Translations under genes and position numbers: made by a program
Shown: one piece after another, positions 1 to 5,315 of the stretch
Layout: the number at the start of each line of letters is the position of its first letter
Numbering within the stretch: position 1 is the first letter of the stretch
Source: Burkholderiales bacterium
GTDB taxonomy: Bacteria; Pseudomonadota; Gammaproteobacteria; Burkholderiales; Usitatibacteraceae
Length of the DNA: 5,315 nucleotides
Direction: 5' to 3'
Assembly (NCBI GenBank): GCA_026786225.1
Contig: JAJAYN010000301.1
Span: 1-5,315, forward strand
Notes under the pieces: model-generated
Told to the model about the DNA's origin: nothing
Database searches by the model: none
What the model saw: only the letters and a program-made list of their open reading frames with translations

Positions 1-123
1 ATTGGCGATTTGTAATGCCACGATATGCACCCTCAATTATTTATATGTACATGGTCAATCTACATCACAGATTCAATATTTTCCAGTTGCATGCATGCGT
101 GCTGGGTGGCGCATCGTCTAGCT

Positions 124-1005
124 TCAGCCTGGCGCATCGCGCTGATATGTCGGCAATGATGCGCCGCAATCGCGGCAATATTTGGCTTGTGCCAGATGGC
201 CTTCGCTCAGGCACTCGTGGCAGGTGCGTGTGGTCGGCACGTCGCCCAAGCGCTGCATAGTAAATTCGGCGCTTACGATGCCGGTGGGCACCGCCAACGT
301 GCCCCAGCCCATCAGCATCATCACCGAAGCCACCAGGCGCCCGAGGTCGGTCTTGGGCGTGATATCGCCATAGCCTACGGTGGTCATGGTGGTGATTGCC
401 CAGTAGACCGAAATCGGAATGCTGGTAAAGCCGTTCGTCGGCCCCTCAATGACATACATCAGCGTTCCCATCACCAGCACCACCATCAGTACAAAAGACA
501 GGAAAACGAAAATCTTTCGCCGCGACGCGACAAGCGCGCGGCCCAATGCGCCGTACTCGGCAACGTATTCCGTCAGCTTGAGGATGCGAAACACGCGCAA
601 CAGTCGCAATACCCGCACATCGATCAGCGAATGCAGTTCGGGCAACAGTATCGCCAGGTAAGTCGGCAGCACCGCCAGCAGGTCAATCACGCCATAAAAG
701 CTGGTGGCATAACGCCAGGGATGGCGCACACAGGCCAGCCGCAGCAAGTACTCGACCGTAAACAGCAGCGTGAAGCCCCATTCGAGTGCTGTCAACAGCA
801 CACGGTGGCGGTTATGGATGCTGGCGATGCTGTCAAGCGTCACCACCGCCAGACTGGCAAGGATGATCCAGATCAGTGTGACATCGAAAGCGCGGCCGGC
901 GCGTGTATCGGCCTCGAAAATAATGGTGTACAAGCGCAGGCGCCAGCCATCTGCCGGCTTGCCGAAGGGCATCTCACTTTCCATAATGGTGGGTTTCGCT
1001 TGCAC
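124..1005 (-). CDS. Voltage-gated potassium channel (six-TM ion transporter) with C-terminal zinc ribbon
   Basis: This is an inner-membrane K+ channel of the voltage-gated (Kv-like) ion transporter family, 293 residues from the chosen start. Visible segments are S1 at about 42-60, S2 at 73-91, S3 at 103-121, an S4 voltage sensor, S5 at 164-187, a pore helix at 197-209 and S6 at 221-248. S4 has R131, R134, R137, R140 and K143 at exact three-residue spacing. The selectivity filter is TVGYGD at 209-214, the K+ signature. After S6 comes a cytoplasmic tail with four cysteines (C262, C265, C277, C280) as CxxC-x11-CxxC, a zinc-ribbon pattern seen in related bacterial channels as far as I recall. The length is normal and the gene looks intact, ending in TGA. 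I chose GTG at 1003-1005 because AGGAG lies five bases upstream. A GTG at 1021-1023 and an ATG at 982-984 are in frame but badly spaced. The role in the cell (K+ efflux, membrane potential) is inferred from the family. Confidence 0.93.
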   Translation of the reverse strand: MQAKPTIMESEMPFGKPADGWRLRLYTIIFEADTRAGRAFDVTLIWIILASLAVVTLDSIASIHNRHRVLLTALEWGFTLLFTVEYLLRLACVRHPWRYATSFYGVIDLLAVLPTYLAILLPELHSLIDVRVLRLLRVFRILKLTEYVAEYGALGRALVASRRKIFVFLSFVLMVVLVMGTLMYVIEGPTNGFTSIPISVYWAITTMTTVGYGDITPKTDLGRLVASVMMLMGWGTLAVPTGIVSAEFTMQRLGDVPTTRTCHECLSEGHLAQAKYCRDCGASLPTYQRDAPG

Positions 1006-1010
1006 GTGAA

Positions 1011-1015
1011 CTCCT
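1011..1015 (-). promoter_or_regulatory. Ribosome binding site of the potassium channel gene
   Basis: AGGAG on the minus strand lies five bases (TTCAC) before the GTG at 1003-1005. It falls inside the coding stretch implied by the longer GTG start at 1021-1023, and it is 26 bases from the ATG at 982-984. It therefore decides the start in favour of the GTG at 1005. Confidence 0.75.
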
Positions 1016-1126
1016 GAGCGCACCTGGATGCGATTTCAGCATTGTCGCGCAAAGTCACCGCTGGCGGATTTTGTGCCCAACGTGGTGGCAAAGGCTGGCA
1101 GTCGATGGTTTGGTTTTGTGCCATTC

Positions 1127-1258
1127 GTACCGGAGTCGAATTGTTTCCCGGAAGACATGAAGGCGAGGCATTGAATGCGCCATTGTCAGGATCGCAAGGA
1201 TTTGATTGGTAGGAGATCAGATTGTGAATGCACCAGAAAAGAATTCGACTCCGGTACC
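1127..1258. repeat. Long form of an inverted-repeat (MITE/REP-like) element
   Basis: The left arm GTACCGGAGTCGAATT (1127-1142) is the exact reverse complement of AATTCGACTCCGGTAC (1242-1257). The ends differ inside the arms: the left continues GTTTC (1143-1147) and the right is preceded by GAAAAG (1236-1241), so the element has a direction. Both ends recur at 5266-5315 in the opposite orientation: 23 bases identical at one end (1236-1258 against 5266-5288), and 20 of 21 at the other (1127-1147 against 5294-5314). The core of 88 bases (1148-1235) holds no ORF, but has an imperfect direct repeat, TTGAATGCGCCA (1171-1182) and GTGAATGCACCA (1224-1235). I see no clear target-site duplication. Mobility is inferred from the terminal inverted repeats and the two dispersed copies. 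Confidence 0.75.
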
Positions 1259-1295
1259 TTTGGCGTACGGCGCGCCTGTACTACCGAGGCCAAAG
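1258..1295. repeat. Imperfect palindrome adjoining the long repeat element
   Basis: CTTTGGC (1258-1264) is matched by GCCAAAG (1289-1295). Nested inside are GTAC (1265-1268), the perfect palindrome GGCGCGCC (1269-1276) and GTAC again (1278-1281). The structure starts on the last base of the repeat element. No U-tract follows on either strand, so it is not a standard terminator. It could be a weak transcript end for the unknown gene, a protein-binding site or part of the element's target. Confidence 0.35.
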
Positions 1296-1361
1296 CGACT
1301 TACGACCGGGACATGACACTCGCGAAGTCAATTCTGACGACGCGCTGACTCGCAACATCAA

Positions 1362-1889
1362 TTAGTTTTTCTTTTCCGCCATTGCCCGTAGCCGGGAAAC
1401 CGCCGCGCGCAATAACGCCTCCGAATAAAGCTTATGGAAACCCAGCAGCGCTCTAAAGACGAATCCCATTTCAGCTTTGCCCGACTTTCGGTTTCTGCCG
1501 GGGACGACGGCTGAGCCGAAATAAAGGCGCGTCGCAGGGCCGCCCTTTGATGGAGCGGGATCAATCATGAGCCAGGATCTTGTGCGACTGTTCATATCCG
1601 ACAAGAGCAATTGGTTCGGCGCCCTGTCTTCAACATGCCAGGCCGCGAATTCACTTATGGTGCCAGCAGCCAGTTGCCGGGCTTGTTCGTCGGTGGATGG
1701 TTTGGAGACTGCCCATTTCAGGATGCTGCGCTCTAGCTTGAAAAGTCGAGTGGTGTAAAAGGCCGCGACGAATTCCTCCAGTGAAACCGCTATTCCGATG
1801 TCTGCCGTAAAGCAATCTGCATAGGCGTGCGACTCGTATGCACGCAGCAACGCTGACTCAGGTAATTCACAACGGCCTACGACAGCCAT
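1362..1889 (-). CDS. Protein of unknown function, 175 residues
   Basis: I do not recognise this gene with certainty. It is an intact reading frame of 175 residues from ATG to TAA, with a strong ribosome site, and it reads like a real globular protein. There is no signal peptide and no clear membrane segment. The middle has an aromatic, acidic stretch (about 81-90, FAAWHVEDRA), then strand-like segments LLLSDM (94-99), RSWLMID (104-110) and RLYFGSAVVP (121-130). A helical C-terminal end (about 144-172) is rich in L, A and R and includes FRALLGFHKLYSEALLRA. The strand-then-long-C-terminal-helix pattern recalls small SRPBCC/DUF2867-type folds, but this is inference from shape and not a family match. 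No catalytic motif stands out. It lies 231 bases after the protease gene and is divergent from the proposed sRNA, with which it shares an upstream region of roughly 90 bases. Confidence 0.85.
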   Translation of the reverse strand: MAVVGRCELPESALLRAYESHAYADCFTADIGIAVSLEEFVAAFYTTRLFKLERSILKWAVSKPSTDEQARQLAAGTISEFAAWHVEDRAPNQLLLSDMNSRTRSWLMIDPAPSKGGPATRLYFGSAVVPGRNRKSGKAEMGFVFRALLGFHKLYSEALLRAAVSRLRAMAEKKN

Positions 1890-1897
1890 GCCTCACA

Positions 1898-1903
1898 CTC
1901 CTT
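1898..1903 (-). promoter_or_regulatory. Ribosome binding site of the 175-residue protein
   Basis: AAGGAG on the minus strand lies eight bases before the ATG at 1887-1889. This near-perfect Shine-Dalgarno sequence supports both the start choice and the reality of the gene. Confidence 0.8.
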
Positions 1904-1979
1904 AAACCTGTTCACAGAAATCAAACCGCATGCGATCCACTTGCCAGCCTCTGGTCAGCTTCGCGTCAGAATCGCGCGC

Positions 1980-1985
1980 TATCCT
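1980..1985 (+). promoter_or_regulatory. Possible -10 element for the small RNA
   Basis: TATCCT matches the sigma-70 -10 box at four of six positions, including the conserved T, A and final T. It ends five bases before the 5' hairpin of the proposed RNA, as expected if transcription starts at about 1990-1993. At the usual distance upstream I see only AGCTTC (1957-1962), a poor -35. TTGCCA (1941-1946) is a good -35 sequence but 33 bases away. The promoter call is therefore weak. Confidence 0.3.
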
Positions 1986-1990
1986 CTGTG

Positions 1991-2069
1991 CTCTTGACCC
2001 CCCTCCGAGGTCAAGGGTGGTTTGAAGTGTGCGTTTAGAAGGCGGCTCCCGATCGAGCCGCCTTTTTTT
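1991..2069 (+). ncRNA. Small RNA with an anti-Shine-Dalgarno hairpin loop and intrinsic terminator
   Basis: Two hairpins follow one another. The first pairs 1991-1999 with 2009-2017 (nine pairs including one G-U), and its nine-base loop CCCCTCCGA contains CCUCC, the complement of the Shine-Dalgarno core. A linker with no obvious structure (2018-2040) follows, then a perfect 8-bp GC-rich stem and seven U residues. There is no credible protein gene on this strand upstream, so the terminator needs a short transcript to explain it. About 79 bases with two stem-loops and an exposed CCUCC fits what I remember of the betaproteobacterial toxic small RNA family in Rfam, and more loosely other CCUCC-loop sRNAs that act on ribosome binding sites. 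The family name is from memory; the structure is seen directly. It is divergent from the 175-residue gene and convergent with the protease gene. Confidence 0.6.
2041..2069 (+). terminator. Rho-independent terminator of the small RNA
   Basis: GGCGGCTC (2041-2048) pairs perfectly with GAGCCGCC (2055-2062) around the six-base loop CCGATC, and seven T residues follow (2063-2069). It is oriented for plus-strand transcription, opposite to all three protein genes. Read on the minus strand, the hairpin is followed only by TTCT, so it could end the protease transcript weakly. It is the only terminator-like hairpin downstream of that gene in this gap. Confidence 0.88.
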
Positions 2070-2120
2070 GTCCGCAGTTTGTGAGTTTCGGTCAGTATCA
2101 GGCCCGCACCTCGGTCAATC

Positions 2121-5009
2121 CTACTCCGCAAACACCTTTTCAGCCGGCGTGATCACGATCGCCTCAGGTTTAATGCCAAGCTTCAGATTGCCGATAAGCT
2201 GATCTTCATCCAGAAGCTCTTTGCCCGCCTTCGCGTCGTACTTGATGGGCGAAAATGCATCGGCCAGCAGCTTTTCCTTGAGGCCGGCGGCGTCTTTAGC
2301 GATGAAAACGACCGATAGATTCTTGGCCGAAAGATGCTTCTGGATCGCCTGGTTAACATCGCCGACGGTTAGCTTTACCAGACTGGCACGCATATATTTC
2401 GTGAATTCGGGAATTGCGTACCAATGCGAATCCAGTGCATAGCCGATCTGCTGATTCTGCGTTGATGTCATGAGGAACACGTTTTTCATCAGGTAGTCAC
2501 GCGTTTCTTCAAATTGCTCTTTTGTCAGCCCCTTGTTGATCATTCTTCCCAATTCGAAGAGCGCAATCCGCAGCGCCATCTGTGCGTTTTCAGGGGCGAC
2601 TGGGCGAATCCAGACTTCAAATAGCTGTGCTTTCCGGCCGATGTTCGGATCTGGGAAAAACTGGAACATGGCACGGGGGAACGCCTCGACATAGGCATAG
2701 TCGCCGTAATTCATTCCTCGCAGCTCGCGTATGCGCAGGTAAAGTTGGCCGCTGGACTCGCGATGCTCCCCGAGCCACGTCTTTGCTAGCCACAGAGCGG
2801 CGAAGTCCGGGTGGGAACGCGTAACCTCGGTCGGCAGGCCGAAAGATATCGCCGTGGCCCGCGTGTCCTTCTCAATAATTTCCACTTCCAGTCCAACCGC
2901 TTTCCGGCCCTTGATCCCAGCAGCTGCCTGAAGCCTGGCACCTGCGGGGAGTTTGCCCAGCTCGCGCTTCAATGTGCTCACCATTTCGTCGGAAACAGCG
3001 CCGGCAATGCCGATGCGCAACGCGCCTTGCGTATAGGCTTTCTTCCAGAAATCCTTGACGTCATCCAGCGTGATGGCATCAATACCCTTGATTGTCCCCA
3101 ACGCCGGATGCGCGTACGCCGTGTCCTTGAAGACAATTCCTTGCAGACGTTCCTTGGCGAATTCCTCTTCGTTGTTCGATCTCAAATCCACTAGCAGCGC
3201 ATTTTTCTGCGCGTCCTTCAGGCGCCGAAAATCTTCGTCGCGAAAGCCAGGCGATAACAACATCGGCAACGCAAATTCCGTAAACAAATTCCAGCTGTCG
3301 CGGTGGATAGAGCCGGTAAACGTGGTCATCTCTTTATCAACCTGGCTGCTGAAACTGCCGGCCAGCGGGAAAAACGCCCGGTTGATTTCGTCGATCTTTC
3401 TTTCAGAGGACCCGGCACGCGTCACCATCGCGGCCGACAGCGCCGCCAACCCCTCCTTGCCCTTGGGATCGTTTGCCGAGCCGGCCAGGAACAAGAGTTT
3501 GAAGTTAATCTGCGGCAGTGCGGTCTTTTGAACGATGACATCCATCGGTGCCGCACTCATGGCAGCTGGCGCCAGCGACGCAAGTTTGGGGCTCTCGTTG
3601 ATGCCGGCAGGCATCGCATCCTTTGATAACGTGGACACCACCATGCGTTCATCCGTCAGGTATTTGCGTGCCACTGCCAGCAGATCATCTGACGACAGGG
3701 AATCGACCACACGATAATAATTGTTGATGGTGGAAAAATTGCGTTCGTAGCGCACGAAGCGTGCGAGCGTGGCGGCGATATTCTCGGTGTTATCCAGGCT
3801 ACGGATGAGTCCATATTTCCCGGCAGATTTGGCGTCGGCGAGCAATTTAGCCGTCACTGGCGTGGCGCGAATTTGCGCAACGGTCTTGAGAATCTGGTCG
3901 CGCACATAAATTGCATCCGCGAGTTTCTTGGTGCGTGCGCCAATGAGAATCAAGCCCGGGTCTGCAGAACCAGGGGCGAACTGGATCAACTGGTCGACTT
4001 TCTGTTCGTCCTGCACCAGTTTTTTGTAAAGATCAGAAGTCGGCCCGAACGACAGCGCCAAGAGAGTGGAAAGCGCTGCGTACTCTTTATTTTTTTCCGA
4101 AAACGCCGGGCCATGGAACGACACCGCCACCCACGGCAGCGTCGCGCTGGGCCACGGCACGTGCGCATAAAGCGGTCCCTGCGGGGGCGGTTCGACGGGA
4201 ATCGATACGCTGAACGTGCCGCGCTTCCAGCTCCCCCAATATTTCTCAACCAGTTTGAAGGCTTCGCCGGCATTTACATCACCCGCGATAATGACCGCCG
4301 TTTTCTCGGGGCGGTACCAGCGATCAAAAAATACTTTCGAGTACTCGTATTGGTTCGGCATGTCCTCGATGTCTTTGAGGAAGCCCATCGTCGTGTGTTT
4401 GTACGTGTGCTTCTGGAATGCGGTGTCGCGGGTGACTTCAATGAGCTTCGAAATCGGATTGGCACTGTTCTTGTTGTACTCACCCAGCACAGCGCGTGCT
4501 TCGGTCTTGAATGGCTCTTCGCCATATGACAGATTCTGGAAGCGGTCCGCCTCGATCTTGAGCATGGTCTCCAGGTCTTCCTTGGCGAACGTGGTGTGAT
4601 AGTTCGTAAAGTCGTCGGTGGTGTAGGCGTTTTGCCGTGCACCCAGCTTTTTCAGGATCGCCTGATATTTCTCCGGTGGATATGCCTTGGTGCCGCGAAA
4701 CATCATGTGCTCAAAGAAATGGGCGAACCCAGATTTGCCGGGTTCCACTTCGTTGCGCGAGCCGGTCTGCACCGGAATTTGCAAGGAGACAAGATTCGGA
4801 AAACCTGTGGGGACGACGATGACTTTCAGCCCATTGGGCAGTGTCTTTTCGCTTGCGCGAAATGGCAGTAAGGCTGCCGGCGCGGTTGCAGCATTCGCGG
4901 CGTTTTTTGGTGGAGCGCTTTGTGCGAGGCTGGGTTGCGCGTTGAATGCAGCGGCGAGGCTGAACGCAACGGCAAATGTGGCGATGAAAGATGACGCGGG
5001 ATTGGACAC
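2121..5009 (-). CDS. Secreted M16 family (insulinase-type) zinc metalloprotease, two-domain
   Basis: This is a single-chain M16 peptidase of 962 residues, probably acting in the periplasm on peptides or unfolded polypeptides. A hydrophobic N-terminus (about 8-24) with a likely signal peptidase site after S-L-A (27-29) suggests export. The first half (about 50-465) is active: it carries the inverted zinc motif HFFEH (H97, E100, H101) and the distal ligand E177, with the conserved E170 before it, in TEARAVLGEYNK. The second half (about 495-915) has the same fold pattern but no HxxEH where one would be expected (around 510-535), so it is the non-catalytic lobe. It keeps RELRGMNY (761-768), which matches the substrate-binding R/Y region of the family. 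The length fits two-domain pitrilysin/PqqL-like proteins. The start is GTG at 5007-5009, backed by AAGGA six bases upstream; no other in-frame start lies close upstream. The n-region has no Lys or Arg, which is unusual for a signal peptide. The stop is TAG. The substrate is unknown. Confidence 0.95.
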   Translation of the reverse strand: MSNPASSFIATFAVAFSLAAAFNAQPSLAQSAPPKNAANAATAPAALLPFRASEKTLPNGLKVIVVPTGFPNLVSLQIPVQTGSRNEVEPGKSGFAHFFEHMMFRGTKAYPPEKYQAILKKLGARQNAYTTDDFTNYHTTFAKEDLETMLKIEADRFQNLSYGEEPFKTEARAVLGEYNKNSANPISKLIEVTRDTAFQKHTYKHTTMGFLKDIEDMPNQYEYSKVFFDRWYRPEKTAVIIAGDVNAGEAFKLVEKYWGSWKRGTFSVSIPVEPPPQGPLYAHVPWPSATLPWVAVSFHGPAFSEKNKEYAALSTLLALSFGPTSDLYKKLVQDEQKVDQLIQFAPGSADPGLILIGARTKKLADAIYVRDQILKTVAQIRATPVTAKLLADAKSAGKYGLIRSLDNTENIAATLARFVRYERNFSTINNYYRVVDSLSSDDLLAVARKYLTDERMVVSTLSKDAMPAGINESPKLASLAPAAMSAAPMDVIVQKTALPQINFKLLFLAGSANDPKGKEGLAALSAAMVTRAGSSERKIDEINRAFFPLAGSFSSQVDKEMTTFTGSIHRDSWNLFTEFALPMLLSPGFRDEDFRRLKDAQKNALLVDLRSNNEEEFAKERLQGIVFKDTAYAHPALGTIKGIDAITLDDVKDFWKKAYTQGALRIGIAGAVSDEMVSTLKRELGKLPAGARLQAAAGIKGRKAVGLEVEIIEKDTRATAISFGLPTEVTRSHPDFAALWLAKTWLGEHRESSGQLYLRIRELRGMNYGDYAYVEAFPRAMFQFFPDPNIGRKAQLFEVWIRPVAPENAQMALRIALFELGRMINKGLTKEQFEETRDYLMKNVFLMTSTQNQQIGYALDSHWYAIPEFTKYMRASLVKLTVGDVNQAIQKHLSAKNLSVVFIAKDAAGLKEKLLADAFSPIKYDAKAGKELLDEDQLIGNLKLGIKPEAIVITPAEKVFAE

Positions 5010-5015
5010 GAAGAT

Positions 5016-5020
5016 TCCTT
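5016..5020 (-). promoter_or_regulatory. Ribosome binding site of the M16 protease gene
   Basis: AAGGA on the minus strand lies six bases (ATCTTC) before the GTG at 5007-5009. It supports a GTG start. The next ATG codon inside the gene is at the HFFEH motif, too late to make an active enzyme. Confidence 0.7.
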
Positions 5021-5095
5021 GGCAGATGGCTTGAATGTTGTTGCAGAGCGAATATGTTGTGCGCTGTGTGATGAGGCTGCTGCGTTGCCTGCGTG

Positions 5096-5124
5096 AGTTT
5101 ATGGACCACGATTGTGGAAGGCAA
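5096..5124 (-). promoter_or_regulatory. Possible sigma-70 promoter of the protease gene
   Basis: On the minus strand, TTGCCT (5119-5124) and TAAACT (5096-5101) are separated by exactly 17 bases, and each matches four of six consensus positions. Transcription would start near 5089, giving a leader of about 80 bases. Spacing and position are good, but this is a match by eye and such pairs occur by chance. Confidence 0.35.
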
Positions 5125-5265
5125 ACGCCAACACTGGCGCGGCTCTTGGAGGCAAAAAGTGGCCGGGAGGTTGGTGATTACTGGGTTTATTGCGATTTTT
5201 GCGCGGAAGAATGAAAAGGGTCAGGGTGGAATGGCACTTACTTGACGCCGGATAGCAAAACCATA

Positions 5266-5315
5266 GGTACCGGAGTCGAATTCTTTTCAGCCCGAAACAA
5301 TTCGACTCCGATACC
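5266..5315. repeat. Short form of the same inverted-repeat element
   Basis: GGTACCGGAGTCGAATT (5266-5282) and AATTCGACTCCGATACC (5299-5315) are inverted copies of 17 bases with one mismatch, around a 16-base middle, so the transcript can fold into a long hairpin. The left end (5266-5288) equals the right end of the element at 1127-1258 in reverse complement. The right end (5294-5314) matches its left end with one mismatch. Between the shared ends only five bases remain (5289-5293), against 88 in the long form. No U-tract is visible, although the window ends at base 5315 and the outer boundary cannot be judged. The rest of the gap (5125-5265) holds nothing else I can name. Confidence 0.75.

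Larger units (their letters stand above)
1006..1361. other. Intergenic region between the unknown gene and the channel gene
   Basis: This gap of 356 bases has no credible gene. It contains the channel's leader (1006-1126), the long inverted-repeat element (1127-1258), an imperfect palindrome joined to it (1258-1295), and about 65 bases (1296-1361) just after the stop of the unknown gene in which I see no hairpin with a U-tract. I could not find a convincing -35/-10 pair for the channel gene. A promoter must lie here or inside the repeat element if the channel is not read through from the unknown gene. Confidence 0.6.

Noticed and set aside
107..139. Direct repeat TGGCGCATCG at 107-116 and 130-139
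   Set aside because: There are only two copies of ten bases, one of them inside the end of the channel gene. This is too short and too few for a CRISPR or iteron array and is probably chance.
187..1017. Long plus-strand open frame (276 codons) opposite the channel gene
   Set aside because: It is rich in His, Gln and Arg, has no recognisable fold, and lies exactly antisense to a clear channel gene. It is a shadow of that gene's codon bias.
1021..1023. Longer GTG start for the channel gene, adding six residues
   Set aside because: The only good ribosome site (1011-1015) lies downstream of this codon, and no Shine-Dalgarno-like sequence precedes it.
1838..2038. Plus-strand open frame of 66 codons ending just before the terminator
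   Set aside because: It could have explained the terminator, but it begins antisense inside the 175-residue gene, lacks a Shine-Dalgarno sequence and has no protein-like features. The two-hairpin small RNA explains the terminator better.
3873..4529. Plus-strand open frame of 218 codons opposite the protease gene
   Set aside because: It is antisense to the catalytic half of the M16 gene, its composition is Arg-rich and unlike a folded protein, and no ribosome site supports it.
5126..5139. Small hairpin CGCCA/TGGCG upstream of the protease gene
   Set aside because: The stem is five base pairs with no U-tract of useful length on either strand. It is not a terminator and there is no sign of an operator.
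5035..5214. Plus-strand open frame of 59 codons upstream of the protease gene, ending CDFCAEE
   Set aside because: There is no ribosome site before either possible ATG (5035 or 5071), it overlaps the leader and possible promoter of the protease, and the sequence matches nothing I know.

Overview
The window looks like ordinary chromosomal DNA from a proteobacterium, most likely a betaproteobacterium. The basis is moderate GC with GC-rich coding stretches, the style of the three proteins, and an sRNA layout I associate with Burkholderiales-type genomes. No rRNA, tRNA or other marker gene is present, so this placement is inference. There is no integrase, transposase gene, CRISPR array or phage gene.

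All three protein genes lie on the minus strand. Reading in their direction, from high to low coordinates, the order is: a large secreted M16 (insulinase-type) zinc protease (2121-5009), a 175-residue protein of unknown function (1362-1889), and a six-helix voltage-gated potassium channel with a C-terminal zinc ribbon (124-1005). Each has its own Shine-Dalgarno sequence. Gaps of 231 and 356 bases separate them, so they are probably three separate transcription units and I see no shared pathway. The channel and the protease both start at GTG.

The two most interesting parts are non-coding. (1) In the gap between the protease and the unknown gene, a compact plus-strand structure (about 1991-2069) has a 9-bp hairpin with a CCUCC anti-Shine-Dalgarno loop, a short linker, and a textbook rho-independent terminator. 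No plus-strand protein gene explains that terminator, so I call a small regulatory RNA. It resembles what I remember of the betaproteobacterial toxic small RNA type. (2) Two copies of one inverted-repeat element sit in the gaps at 1127-1258 and 5266-5315. Their arms are nearly identical and they lie in opposite orientation, but the cores are 88 and 5 bases. This looks like a small non-autonomous repeat family (MITE- or REP/BIME-like) with a long and a short form.

Region by region: 1-123 is AT-rich sequence downstream of the channel gene with nothing I can name. 124-1005 is the channel. 1006-1361 holds the channel's leader, the long repeat element and an adjoining imperfect palindrome. 1362-1889 is the unknown gene. 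1890-2120 holds the leader of that gene, the divergent sRNA and its terminator. 2121-5009 is the protease. 5010-5315 holds its leader, a possible promoter and the short repeat element, which runs to the last base of the window.
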